Below, in pieces: positions 42,316 to 53,300 of a DNA stretch of 64,000 nt (positions within the stretch are counted from its first letter, which is position 1; each line of letters opens with the position of its first letter). The DNA lies in NCBI GenBank assembly GCA_036365455.1, contig JAWQUS010000030.1, positions 16,264,001 to 16,328,000 of the forward strand, written 5' to 3'. A model generated the notes under the pieces. That model ran no database searches. It was given only the letters and a program-made list of their open reading frames with translations, and was not told the origin of the DNA. Position numbers and translations under genes: made by a program. This stretch comes from Macrosoma leucophasiata. Its lineage: Eukaryota > Arthropoda > Insecta > Lepidoptera > Hedylidae.

Positions 42316-43507
42316 TTTGTTCGATAACCTTTTGCCATCTTGTAGGCAGGGACATGATCCCATTGCTATAAAAATTTTGGGACTTCTCATCAAAATACCG
42401 CGACAAGTGGATTTGGCAGTCCTCTCGTGATGTTAACCTAACATTGCATTCTTCGAATTCTGAAGAGACCGAAACAGGTGGAAATCTGAAGGTGCAAGGT
42501 CAGGACTATACGACAGATGCATTAACACCTCCCAGCCAAACTCTCTTAATTTTTGCTGAGTGGCTATAGATGTGTGAGGTCTAGCGTTATCATGATGAAA
42601 CACCACACCCCTTTTGTTGATCAATTCCGGCCGCTTTCTCTCAACTTCTTGCTTTAATCTCATCAGTTGTTCGCAGTAGAGTTCAGAATCGATAGTCCTG
42701 CCTGGTGGTAATAGCTCATAATGAATAATGCCCTTCCAATCCCACCACACACACAACATCACCTTATTGCGGGTGAACCCGGGTTTCGCCACAGTCTGTG
42801 AAGCCTGACCGGCCTTTGACCACGACCTTTTTAGCACGTTCTTTTCGTACGTGATCCACTTTTCATCACCAGTTATCAGCTTCTTCAAAAATGATTCGGT
42901 TTCATTACATCGTAATAAAGAATCACAAATGAGTACAAGGTTCATTAGGTTTCTTTCAGTGAGCTCGTGAGGTACCCAAATATCGAGCTTTTTTTTGTAC
43001 CCAGCTTTTTTCAAATGCGCCAAAACTGTTTTGTGATCAATTCTCAGTTCTTCAGCTACGTCGTAACTACTGATATGTCGATCTTGCTCCACTTTTTCAA
43101 AAATGGCATCCATTTTATCCGTAATAGGGCGACCAGAGCGAGGTGCATCTTTGACATCAAAATTTCCGGATTGAAAACGCTTAAACCAAATTTGTGCTAC
43201 TCTTACAGACACTGCATGCACTAGGTCCATAAACATCGCAAATTTTTTTCGCTGCTTGAGTTGCATTTTTACCTTTTTTGTAGTAAAATTTTAAAATGTA
43301 TCGAATTTCTTCATTAGATTCACTCATCTTGACAGTACGAAAAACAAATGAAAATCACACATTTGCCTAATTTGAATTTGGAATTATGTTCTTTAAAATT
43401 TTAACTTTCAATGATACCAAAACCAGCCAGATACAAATACTACCGCCAAAGAGATTTTATTACAAGGTCATACATACTATAATGCGAAAAGACTTTTTCC
43501 CCAACCT
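42316..43507 (-). pseudogene. mariner transposon, transposase broken
   Basis: The natural start is ATG at 43327 (MSESNEEIRYILKFYYKKGK). A TGCA duplication near 43213 shifts the frame. From there a 270-residue stretch is open to about 42437, where a second shift occurs, and the C-terminus (GIMSLPTRWQKVIEQN) continues to 42318. The transposase would cut and paste at TA sites. The DD34D catalytic triad is intact: D in ITGDEKW, D in HHDNARPH, and D 35 residues later in YSPDLAPSD; WVPHEL is also present. The 5' terminal repeat is at 43481-43507 (CCCCAACCTA end). The 3' terminal repeat is lost at the junction with a SINE. Inactive as it stands. Confidence 0.92.
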
Positions 43508-43552
43508 ATTATTTATTTTTATTTTCGCAATAATATGTACGAGTGAATTTTT

Positions 43553-43826
43553 ACTGTTGGTAGAGCTCCAGTGAACGAGCCCGTGGGCGTAGGCACCATC
43601 GCATTACCTAATCTACATGCCGCTAAATGATAGTGTTCAGCACTGTTGTGTTCCGGTTAGGTGGTAATGTACGGCCCTGTAATTTGCACAGAGGCATAAA
43701 ACCTTAGGCCTCAGGAGTGGTAACGCATCTGCATTTTGACCTTGGTCTTTGTGTTGATGTCTGGCTATAACATCAATGTGAACTGTATGATTGTTTACCA
43801 CTGACATTACCTACATAAAAAAAAAT
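43553..43826 (+). mobile_element. Metulj-like SINE
   Basis: It begins ACTGTTGGTAGAGCTCCAGT, ends ACATAAAAAAAAAT, and has a small deletion near the 3' end. The 30 bases before it (TTTTCGCAATAATATGTACG) look like a tRNA-SINE B tail. Confidence 0.75.
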
Positions 43827-43896
43827 ATTTGATTTTAAAATCGGCTGAACTGATTATCCTGGTGTCGCGTCGCAAGTTTGATCCCTCCAATATTTC

Positions 43897-44008
43897 GCCC
43901 ACGATAGTGCAGAACACTAGGTACCATTTAGCAGTAAGTAGGTACCTAGATTTGTTAATGCGGTGGTGCCAACACCCGCCTTGTCAATGGAGCTCTACCA
44001 CCAATAAA
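43897..44008 (-). mobile_element. Metulj-like SINE, 5' end
   Basis: CCCACGATAGTGCAGAACAC to CTCTACCACCAATA. Confidence 0.65.
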
Positions 44009-44009
44009 A

Positions 44010-44500
44010 GTCTAGTTACTTTACCACTAGGCAATGGGTAAAATACCTACATATTTATTTTTTTCATTTTCACCAGTCATGTTCACCTGTTTCATGCATT
44101 CTCCGCCCTCGAATTCTCTAACAGTAGGTATTAGTAGATATTCTATAATTTATTATGTCAGCATTTAACATGTGCGCTTTCGTTGTGGGATTACGAAGTA
44201 AAAATAAAAAGATTCTGAAGACTTGAACTCATTTTGGAAGTCGGTCACAAGTTACAAAGATGTGTTAAGTATGTGATGTGATGTGATATCTGAGGAAGTC
44301 TTTCATAGAAGTAATACATATTGAATTTGTTTATAATGAAATTATCTACCTATATGATTATGTTTATGAAGTATATAGGTACTTTAGATGCTTTAGAGAC
44401 AGGTAAGTAGGTACATAATTCAAACAAAAATTTATTAACATAATATTGCATCACAGTGCCATCTATTGTCATTTTAGTAACAGCTTGTTAAAATACAGAT
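44010..44500. other. AT-rich DNA, nothing recognised
   Basis: No supported feature. Confidence 0.35.
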
Positions 44501-44519
44501 ATTAAAAATATATTTTATC

Positions 44520-44880
44520 TATTTTGTTAGACTCATCCATCTGCGAATGTGGTCTGGACGATGGGGACGTCAACCACATCTTTTTTTCCTGCCCCTCACA
44601 CGATCGTTCCCAATTTATTAAAACTCTACAGAAACTTGTTCCTTTTCCTATCAATATCCCCACCCTACTATTCCTGTCCAATTCCAATCCCAAAATTCTA
44701 AGATCAATTGTATATTTTGTACATAAAAATAGGATTAAGTTGTAAATGTGGTCATTCTTAGTGATAAATGTAAATATTGTTTAAGTTATATATATTCCCC
44801 CAAAAAAGGGGAGAGACTCGTGCCCAGCAGTGGGACGTATAATGGGTTGCCATTATTATTATTATTATATATATATATAT
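44520..44880 (+). pseudogene. LINE C-terminus followed by the element D tail
   Basis: A frame to a stop near 44745 reads SSICECGLDDGDVNHIFFSC, a CxC...H...C zinc-finger-like motif that ends many jockey/R1/I-type LINE reverse-transcriptase proteins, followed by a short tail to KNRIKL. About 50 bp after the stop comes CCCCCAAAAAAGGGGAGAGA, then GCAGTGGGACGTATAATGGG and ATT repeats, the same end as element D at 26930, 29445 and 33240. Confidence 0.65.
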
Positions 44881-45469
44881 TCACTCAAACTAACTGTGTG
44901 TTAAAATAGTCTAACATTTGTGATATTTTCAGATACAGTTTTTGTAACGCTGTTCATTTTTTTCGTATCGCTGTATATTTACTTGAATTCAGACGTGATG
45001 CTGGCAGTTATGCCTCCTGGCGGTTGCCATTAAGGAAAAAAAAATATATATAATGACATCAAGATCTTCTAATGTTACGATAATTATTAAAGTTTTTGTA
45101 AAAGAATAAAATAACACACTATACTTATTTAATCCTATTGTAAAAATCTTTTCAATTTAAAAAAATTGCTAGGCGAATGATTTGACATAAAAGCTCTTTT
45201 TGGAACTTGGACAGATAGCGTTACTGATCTGTGTCAAATAATTCGTGTGTGGTGCCATCTATCAAAGTTTATACGATTTTATGTACGTGTAGGTAAAGCA
45301 GTTCAGGAAGTGAGTGGCTTAAAAAAGTCAAAATATTTTTTTAAAACATATCAGACACTATTTATGGCATAAAAAAATGTTACAGTAACGTTTATAAATT
45401 AATTAATACATTATCTTTAACATAATTTATCATTTTATTGCTTCCGAATTCAATAAATACAAAATTGCC
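44881..45469. other. AT-rich DNA, nothing recognised
   Basis: No supported feature before the promoter candidate. Confidence 0.35.
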
Positions 45470-45990
45470 GCCACTAATCGGCGGCGTTTTAGCCATTTTG
45501 AGAACCCCACGACAGGAAGTGAGTGATGAAGGTGCTACGCAGGCGCAAATTGACCTTTCGGTTGAAGAACCCGTCGGTCACATGTGAGTGTCGATAAATA
45601 TCTTAGTTTTATCGTGAATCCCTTTTCAATAGTTGTAATTATTGTTTTCGTAAGTATTTTACATGGTGAATATAAATTTGTGAAAATACGGCCCAATAAC
45701 CCTGTGGAAATGTGTTAATTTCGGAGATATCATGTAGCGCGGCGCCGGCACGTTTGTCAAATTGCTATATCCTAACGTTATCGTTTATTTGGACTAAAAA
45801 CGAAGTTTAAAGTTATTCGTATCGATAAATAAGGTGGCGTGGATCGCTGTGTAGTTGTTTTGAAGATATTTAGTGGTCAATTTGTTCTGTGCGAGTTGGT
45901 CATTGCGAAGACATGCCAAGATGTCTTTTTGAAGCCACATGTTCGGATACCACACGGCGGAGACCGTGCTGTCACCACGTCGAGTCAGGC
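45470..45990 (+). promoter_or_regulatory. Candidate housekeeping promoter and leader exon of eIF5A
   Basis: This CpG-containing block stands out from AT-rich flanks. It holds a pyrimidine start like a TOP motif (CCTTTC at 45554-45559), a near match to the insect motif-1/M1BP site (CGGTCACA at 45575-45582), a donor-like CAT|GTGAGT at 45581-45589, and a perfect DRE palindrome TATCGATA at 45820-45827. In Drosophila these motifs mark promoters of housekeeping and ribosomal genes. A leader exon of about 30 bases ending at 45583 and spliced to 50137 would fit, but no transcript evidence is available. The link to eIF5A is inferred from position only. Confidence 0.35.
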
Positions 45991-46510
45991 CTGATATTAT
46001 TTTTTTTATTCTTAATTTTCTCGTCTTCCGAAGTATCGTCCTTTGTGTACGTATATTTACTATATATTCACCTTACAAAGGTTTTCAATGTAAAACGCTA
46101 GGTGGGGTTAGGTCGTAAGAATTTTTCGTAAAGTATTGAATTATGTGTGCATTTCACGCCTTTGTGCTGAAATCCCTGTTGTATAGCGCCTTTTCAGTGG
46201 CTGTCATGTTAAAGTAATGTCATTTTTTAATTATAAATACTCTCAGTTTATGTGCAGTCGGCAGTTTTTCATCGTACACCCATTTATATCTATAAACACT
46301 GCCTCAATTTACGAGTACATGTGACTCATTTTATCAATAACACATTGTTACAATTTATTTCTATTAGTTTCATAGAACCTGTATACTACACTGTCTAATA
46401 GTAAAAACAAACTATGATCACTTATAATATTTTGTATATCAATCTGCAATTTCAGTTCTGGTCATGTTAGCAGTATGAAAGGTTGATCAATAAGGGAGCA
46501 ATACACGTGA

Positions 46511-46675
46511 GGGTGTACCTGATAAGTTTGCCTGCACAGTTAAACCTGTCAGGTAAGCTGTGTGGAAACCTGCACAGTTGTACAACACTCCGGTTTACTT
46601 GTGAAACTTAACTGTACACACAGACCTGCCAGGTACACCCACTCAAGTGTACACACAAACCTGTCAGGTACACCC
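46511..46675. mobile_element. 165-bp MITE-like palindrome with internal repeats
   Basis: The ends GGGTGTACCTGATAAGTTTG and CAAACCTGTCAGGTACACCC are about 17/20 complementary. The right end is duplicated (GTACACACAGACCTGCCAGG and GTACACACAAACCTGTCAGG). It lies in the presumed leader intron of eIF5A. Confidence 0.6.
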
Positions 46676-46945
46676 TAAAGTGTATGGCTACCATTACAAC
46701 CCTTTTCATATTCCATTGAGTATTTATTTTCAACCATATGTGTTGATTTGTGTAAAAATGAAGTGTCTAATGAATTTCAATCTCATTTTGTTTCTCTCAT
46801 TTGTTTATATTCACCATATGACTTAACTTAATATATGGGCCAAATAAAATACTGCTACTAATGCAGCATTGCTAACACTTTCATAGTCCAGATGTCACAT
46901 CTGGTATATGACTAACCTTTATTACAAAAAATATCCCATGGACTC

Positions 46946-46976
<31 letters not shown>

Positions 46977-47248
46977 AATTGTAGTGGCAAACAAGCATGC
47001 AGTTCACATTGATGTTAAGTGATGACTGCAGCCTATAGACACCCACACAAAGTCCAAGGTCAAAATGCAAATGCGTTACCACTCCTGAGGCCTAAGGTGT
47101 TATGCCTCTGTGCCGGAAATTACAGGGCCGTACATTACCACCTGACCGGAACGCGATAGTGCTGAACACTACCATTTAGCGGCAAGTAAATCAGGTAACG
47201 CGGTGGTGCCTACGCCCGCGAGCTCCGTCACTGGAGCTCTACCACCAG
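46946..47248 (-). mobile_element. Metulj-like SINE with 27-base A tail
   Basis: It is close to the family consensus from end to end. The T27 run (46946-46972) is the longest tail seen here, which suggests a recent insertion. Confidence 0.88.
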
Positions 47249-47402
47249 TATATCTCTATAAAAAGTGTTTATCTAAAAATCAATTAGTATGTTTGGAAAC
47301 TAGCAATCTGGAAGTACAAAATACTTTCAGATTAATCCAAGCTGGATGTGGGAATTAGATTGAAATGTATAAACTAGGTTTTGCTCTCAACCAACATACG
47401 TC

Positions 47403-47656
47403 ACAGTACTCAACAATTAATATTGCAAATCCAGCCTACGAAAGAGACAATCTGTTCGTTTTGACTTCGTAGAGTGATAGTTCTACTGAACACTGCCTAC
47501 GTAAGCACTGACAGTCCAGTATTGAAACTTGATCAAAATAGTTGACAAAGGTCAAATTGCTACTGTGCGTAACAGAAAATGCTCTACAGACCCGAAATAA
47601 ACTAAAGTGTCCTTCCTAACCTCGATGTGCAATAATTATTGTTTGAGCACTGTACA
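47403..47656. mobile_element. MITE family C
   Basis: The ends CACAGTACTCAACAATTAAT and TTGAGCACTGTA match the 19972 copy. The interior is diverged. Confidence 0.7.
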
Positions 47657-48765
47657 TTTGAATATTACTTTGTATGGGTCAACTTAATCAATTTAAAAAA
47701 ATTAAAAGCTCACAGCGGGTCCAAACTGGAGATGAGTGGCTCGTGATAGATCCCAGTGGAAAAAGCTAGAGGAGGCCTTTTCCAGGAGGCATACTGAATT
47801 AAGAGATATACTATAACCTAGAAATCTACAGCAAACATTCAGAATATAAAGGCTATAATAAATAAATGGGTCAACAGTACCAACTTTTTAAATATTTACT
47901 TTTTTTTGCAAATAGATTACAGATTACTTTAATGTTAAAATGCCATTTTGACTTATTGTACACATGTTTTTCAATAAATATATGTATGTATATGAGCAGC
48001 TGTATGTATACACACAAATAAATATTTGTTGCTTGACAGGTCAAAAATTGTGCCTACTTCCACATTATGAACTTCCATCCCCTTTTTCATCTGCATGTAG
48101 GTTGAAAATTCTAAAACTAGAGCAGATATTTACAATTCTGATCAATTCCCAAAAATATATGATTTATGGTTTCTTTGGTAATGATGAACATCCATATGAA
48201 ATGTCAACTTCAAGCCTTTTTTTCACAATCAAAGGTAACCTATACCCTTTCCCAAGGTCTGGTCTATCTCTGTAACAGATTTCATCAAAAGCAGTTCAGA
48301 TATGAATGCGTAACAGTAAGGCGGAGAGTGTTGAGTACCGATTATCTCAGTATTTATACACTTCTCTTCTTCAATACATTTGACACCCTTCAACATTTTA
48401 CATGATTTTGAGGAAATCTTCTAAACATATTATGGTTGGCCTCACTTTTAGGTGCTGATGTAAGGTCATTGACATGAGATCAATGACCTTAGTGCTATTT
48501 TTTTTAATATAACTTGACTCATCAACAGCTAATGCCAAGGTTGTTCTTAGAGCATTGTCTATGAAGGTTTTCTGTTTGTTATTTTAACCACATGACGTGG
48601 ATATATTTTTTTGAACTTAGCCAAGATTGGTTGAGTGTTTTAAGTTTTGAATAACATTGTTTGTTACACTGCAGCTTATTGTTAATTGTTATTTATATAA
48701 TAATAGGTCTAACAAACAGTCTTTCAGTTTTCAGTTCATAATCTATTAGTTTAATCAGAGCTCAT
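47657..48765. other. AT-rich DNA in the presumed eIF5A leader intron
   Basis: A 103-codon frame at 47964-48275 has no recognisable domain. A small hairpin (TAAGGTCATTGA / TCAATGACCTTA, 48461-48492) is present. Confidence 0.4.
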
Positions 48766-48767
48766 CA

Positions 48768-48870
48768 ATAATTTCAGCCTTTTGGATGTCTACTGTTAGA
48801 CGCCTCCCCCAACCATAAACAACTTGCTCACACTTTGCATGCGGATTGTTGATTGCAGTGACAAGTTTTA
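48768..48870 (-). mobile_element. RTE-like 3' tail trace
   Basis: TTTCAGCCTTTTGGATGTCT then CGCCTCCCCCAA resembles the minus-strand RTE end at 17120-17165. Confidence 0.4.
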
Positions 48871-49017
48871 TTGTTATAGGCACTATGCTGCACATCCTGC
48901 GTTATTGCACATACTATCTTAGTATTGAAATGGTTTGACCACCATTGTTCAGTTGACTGAGTGCACAAGTGTATGAATTCTCTTCCACTCTCTCTCTTCC
49001 AGGTAGAGTTATTTCTT

Positions 49018-49235
49018 ATGCATGTATCCTCATGCCAGGTCCCTTACGGGGTAGGCAGAGAGTGTGGGGCGCCAGATATCCTGGTCATGACACACCTCCC
49101 GTGCCTCATCTACATTCATCATTCTCTTCATACATGCACGCCGATTCCTAAGACTTGACCCCTCCGTCAGACAGTACTCAACCTGTTTGGTCATGGTAGG
49201 TTAGTCTCAGTCTTCCTGGGCCTCTGCAACCATTT
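49018..49235 (-). pseudogene. LINE 3' end (GRPR type)
   Basis: It matches the 32787 copy over its full length (CAGGTCCCTTACGGGGTAGG to CTTCCTGGGCCTCTGCAACC), with frame-breaking changes. Confidence 0.7.
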
Positions 49236-49305
49236 ACATACGCATTTTATTGTCTAGTCTATCATTTCATATAGGTATAACATACATTTCATTATTGATA
49301 CCACG

Positions 49306-49437
49306 AGCCCATAGAGTCGCGAGTGCAGTTAATATATTGCTTTCGTGCTGCGGGTACTCGAACAGCATCCATCAGTTCCGACTATGCATCTCATCACTCA
49401 GCTGAGTAGTGGGATCACCGTACAGGAATACAAATAT
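49306..49437. repeat. 130-bp repeat, first copy
   Basis: GAGCCCATAGAGTCGCGAGT, CGTGCTGCGGGTACTCGAAC and GGGATCACCGTACAGGAA recur in the same order at 52384-52511. The class is unknown. Confidence 0.75.
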
Positions 49438-49439
49438 GT

Positions 49440-50136
49440 TGAAATATTTCAGTACTGTAAATAAGTTAGGTACATTTTCTGAGGAAAATTAGATGTCTGT
49501 CAACTGAAATGAAATTGATACTATAGGTATTTTAATTTTTTTAAGGCTTGACCTCTAGTCTTAGGGACTAGATAATACTAGACGAAGATACCTATATAGT
49601 TATGTATTTCCTACAAATTCAGTTGTCACTTGGATAAAGGTAAAAAAATGCAAGTCTGTTTTACACTGTATTTTTCATAGTCATTGTCAGAAATCATTTA
49701 ATAAAAAACGAAAAAAATTTCCATTGACACTGTCTTGAAAAAAAAAATATATCAATAAACCTAAACAAATAAAACAAATAAACCTAATATGCAAAAATGA
49801 GCACAATCGATAATTATTTTGCATAATAGCTACCTATTTAGTGCTAATTTTGTGCCTTGTAATTGTGTTTAGATTTGCAGAAAACTGCTAGGTACCTTTT
49901 TGTCAAGCTAGCAGTGTATAAATTAAATAGCTATAAAGTGCTTTTGATCTAGACAGAAAAAGATTTTTTTAACAAACTTCTTTTTATAAACAATTTTTTT
50001 TTTATTTTCCAATCAGTTGTTACTGACCTCTACGTTGATAGATTAAAAAAAAATACAAGAAGTATCATGCAAGGTGTTTGATTGAATAAATTATTTACTT
50101 ACAAAATGATGACTAATCCAAAACCAATATTTCCAG
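49440..50136. other. AT-rich DNA upstream of the eIF5A start exon
   Basis: No promoter-like composition is seen, in line with an intron. It ends at the TTTCCAG acceptor. Confidence 0.4.
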
Positions 50137-50171
50137 ATCACTCCACCGTAGTATAACCACCAGAACCAACA
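50137..50171 (+). other. eIF5A: Probable 5' UTR part of the eIF5A start-codon exon
   Basis: A TTTCCAG acceptor ends at 50136 and 35 bases lead to the ATG with context ACCAACAATGG, a good insect start (A at -3, G at +4). The sequence upstream is AT-rich and unlike a promoter, so the exon is probably spliced to a distant leader exon. The exact acceptor is inferred. Confidence 0.55.
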
Positions 50172-50380
50172 ATGGGTGATATCGAGGACACACACTTCGA
50201 GACCGGGGACTCCGGTGCGTCCGCCACCTTCCCCATGCAATGTTCGGCCCTCCGCAAGAACGGTTTCGTGATGCTCAAGGGACGTCCCTGCAAGATCGTG
50301 GAGATGTCCACATCCAAGACCGGCAAACACGGCCACGCCAAGGTCCACTTGGTTGGCATCGACATATTCAATGGCAAAAA
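50172..50380 (+). CDS. eIF5A: eIF5A coding exon 1 (residues 1-70)
   Basis: The exon starts at ATG 50172 and runs 209 bases to a donor GTGAGT at 50381. It encodes the N-terminal acidic tail and most of the SH3-like barrel, including the hypusine loop around K52. The last two bases (AA) join A at 53947 to make lysine 70. It is much richer in GC at third codon positions than the surrounding DNA, as expected for a highly expressed conserved gene. Confidence 0.96.
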
Positions 50381-53300
50381 GTGAGTCATTTTTATTAAAA
50401 CTTAACACCATATGCTGCTCCCCAGGTAGGACCCCGAATTTCAGATATGGGAGTGGCTTAACCTACTTGGGAGCAGATTTTATCGCTTTTTCACTAAGTT
50501 TCAACTCTTCAAGGAACGTAAAGCCGCCGGTTGTACCCTTAATAATTACAAATCCGGCAGGACTTCAGTAGCTCAATTGGAAGAGCGGCTGGACTAGATT
50601 CCCAGTAGGCCGCGAGTTCGAGTCTCGCCTGAAGTCAAATTTTTCTTTCCATTTTTCTTTAAATAAAATATATTTCACAAGCATGTGTTAATGCGAAATA
50701 ATATAAAACAATTATTAAGGAAACATTGTTTAATCTTCAAGATTTTATATTACGGAAATCCAGTGAAGCCGTTCAAATAACTCGAGGAAAACAATTAATT
50801 TATTTATATCTATTGACGCAGAACTCCTGTTTAGTATTCCGCACAGAAACCATCTTATTTTAAAATATTAGATGTAATTAATGGGGCATGTGTAATAGCC
50901 GTGACGATTGCATTTTTTTTTATATTAATACGCTTAACACCCACAGGAACCTGTGTCGTGGGTGCCGTTGTTCACATACAAAAACACTCAGAGCACCGAA
51001 CAAATCTTTGTTTGTTCCCGTAAGCCTCTCTTCAAGCTAGAACAGCTGGCTCGTCAGTCAGTTGGTCAAGAAGAAAATTTTATAAATGAACTTAAACTGA
51101 ATAAATAATTTGTCCATTTGAGTCCAAATCTCGGACTTGTTGCTAAGTTATTTATTGAAATCATTCTATTAATATCAAATTGCTACATAAATGTGTGATA
51201 TACATTGTTATTTGTTATTTAACATAGTTATTCCACTGCTAAAGTTATGGTCTATGCTCTCTGTCACGAAATTAATAATTGTATTGCGATTTCCGTATTC
51301 ACATACGCGTCAGAATTATACATAGGTTTGTAGGTACGTATTCGTCCGATTATTAAAATCCCACCTTAATAATAATTGAATATTAGTTGAAAAGCTCTAT
51401 ATGGGCTCCTCCCACCCATAACTGCGAATTCGCATCGCATCGCAAATATCTGTGAGCTCGCACGAATCGCCTGCGATTTGGCGTCGCATCGCAGTTTTGT
51501 GTGGCCGACCTATTGTGCTATGAATTTTATATAAATTTTTCGGCTATCGAAGCAATTTACTTTTGATACTTGATAGTCTTTGGTAGGTATACTAATTTAC
51601 ATGTGTATACCAAATCAACTCAATCTGTCCAGTGCTTTCCATGAAAATCGACTGTGATAGTCAGACAGACAGACAAACAGAGCACGAATGATCTGACATG
51701 GATTCCGCTTTTTGCTTTTAACAGAACCCGCAAAATCGAACTAACAAGATAACTGAGCGATTTCCCAACCAAAACGTAACATAGATTATATTGACACGTT
51801 CGCGTCGGCACTGGACTTGTGCCCAAAATAACAGCGAATTCGCAACTCAGTGAAAGTAACATGTCAACTACTTTCGCGGTCATTTGTAACTTTTTGTGAA
51901 GGTTTTTTACTATTTGATCGATTAACTTGAATATCGTAAAAAAATATACCTTCCGAATTAAGAACCTCGTCATTTTGAAGTCGATTGATGAATGACACAA
52001 TGGCTATGGGTATTAAATGTCATAGGATCTTACAGTATTATTATAATTTCGCAATAAATGTATTTTTTTAAACTTAAAACTAAACACTACACTATTTTTA
52101 GAAATTAACTAGGAAATATAAGTTATAACCTATTAGTTAGTCTTCAGATAGGTATAATATTTTTTTTAATGTTGGTGGCTATGGAAAAGCGTCTTTGTTG
52201 TTTAAATCCTAGTTTATTATAATTAATGAAAACTAAAAGCTAACGGAAAATATCTCCAAAATCAATTAAAAAACAATTGTACCAATCGCGATGGTAGCAT
52301 GCCTTATCACAAGTGCATTAAATCGGAATTGATTGATTAAAATGTGATTTTACACGCGATTAGAACACCTATTATTCATAAAAATCGAGCCCATAGAGTC
52401 GCGAATGCAGTTAACATATTGCCTTCGTGCTGCGGGTACTCGAACAGCAAACCCGTTCCGACTATGCGTCTCGCTACCCCACTGCGTAGCGGGATCACCG
52501 TACAGGAACACAACCCTTCATACATAATCATCAGGCATTTAAATATACAAAAAAAAATACTAATCCGTCAAGCCCTTCCGGGTGCCTTCGCTAACAAAAA
52601 CTCTGACACGAGACTTATGTATATTTATTTAATTCAGGCAACAATGCTTAAGATAGACAATAGGCCCATAGAATAAATACCTTACAGACTAACATACATA
52701 TCAAAACACTACACTATTTATCACGTAAAGTCGGCGATGTGATGCGCGGCTTGTCTGCAGGCAGTTATCCCTTGAACCTCCGGAACAACTCCCTGCGGCC
52801 AGAATTCCTCCTTCACAAAAATTGGTAGGTGGTGCGTCGGTACTCTAACCAGAAAAGAGTTGAAACTGACTTTGCGGCGAGACTCCAACCGCTCCACTCT
52901 GAGGGTAAAGTTGGTCTTCTTTCGGTCGTAGTCAACAACATCCTCAACTCCCGTTGACCAGTGCAGTCGACACGTATAATAGCGTCGATGGCGTAGCTGG
53001 ACGCAGCAAATGGTTCGTTCAAATATTAGACTAACTACACATTTAACCTATTTTCGAACTGAAGTATAAATTAATGTAGATTATTTATGTATACGCCGAA
53101 AATACCTAAAATATGTGCATATTTATAATAAACCCGTGCTTAACAATTATGATTACATGCAAATATCTTTTAGTCCGCCCAAATTCTGTTTGGCCTACAT
53201 TAGGTTGGAATTTGACGCAGACTCGCCCATGGCTCGATGGTAATTGTCGTATAAATTATTCTAGTTTTAAGGTGGACAGCGGTTATTAGGCGCATAGAAT

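Noticed and set aside
45889..46101. Frame beginning MPRCLFEATC, reminiscent of a zinc-finger (THAP-like) start
   Set aside because: The spacing of Cys and His does not fit THAP and the frame soon turns into hydrophobic AT-rich sequence. It lies in the promoter candidate.
47964..48275. 103-codon frame
   Set aside because: AT-rich, with no homologous family recalled and no splice logic.
51620..52000. 126-codon minus-strand frame in an eIF5A intron
   Set aside because: No domain. It contains a GACA-type repeat stretch translated as low-complexity sequence.
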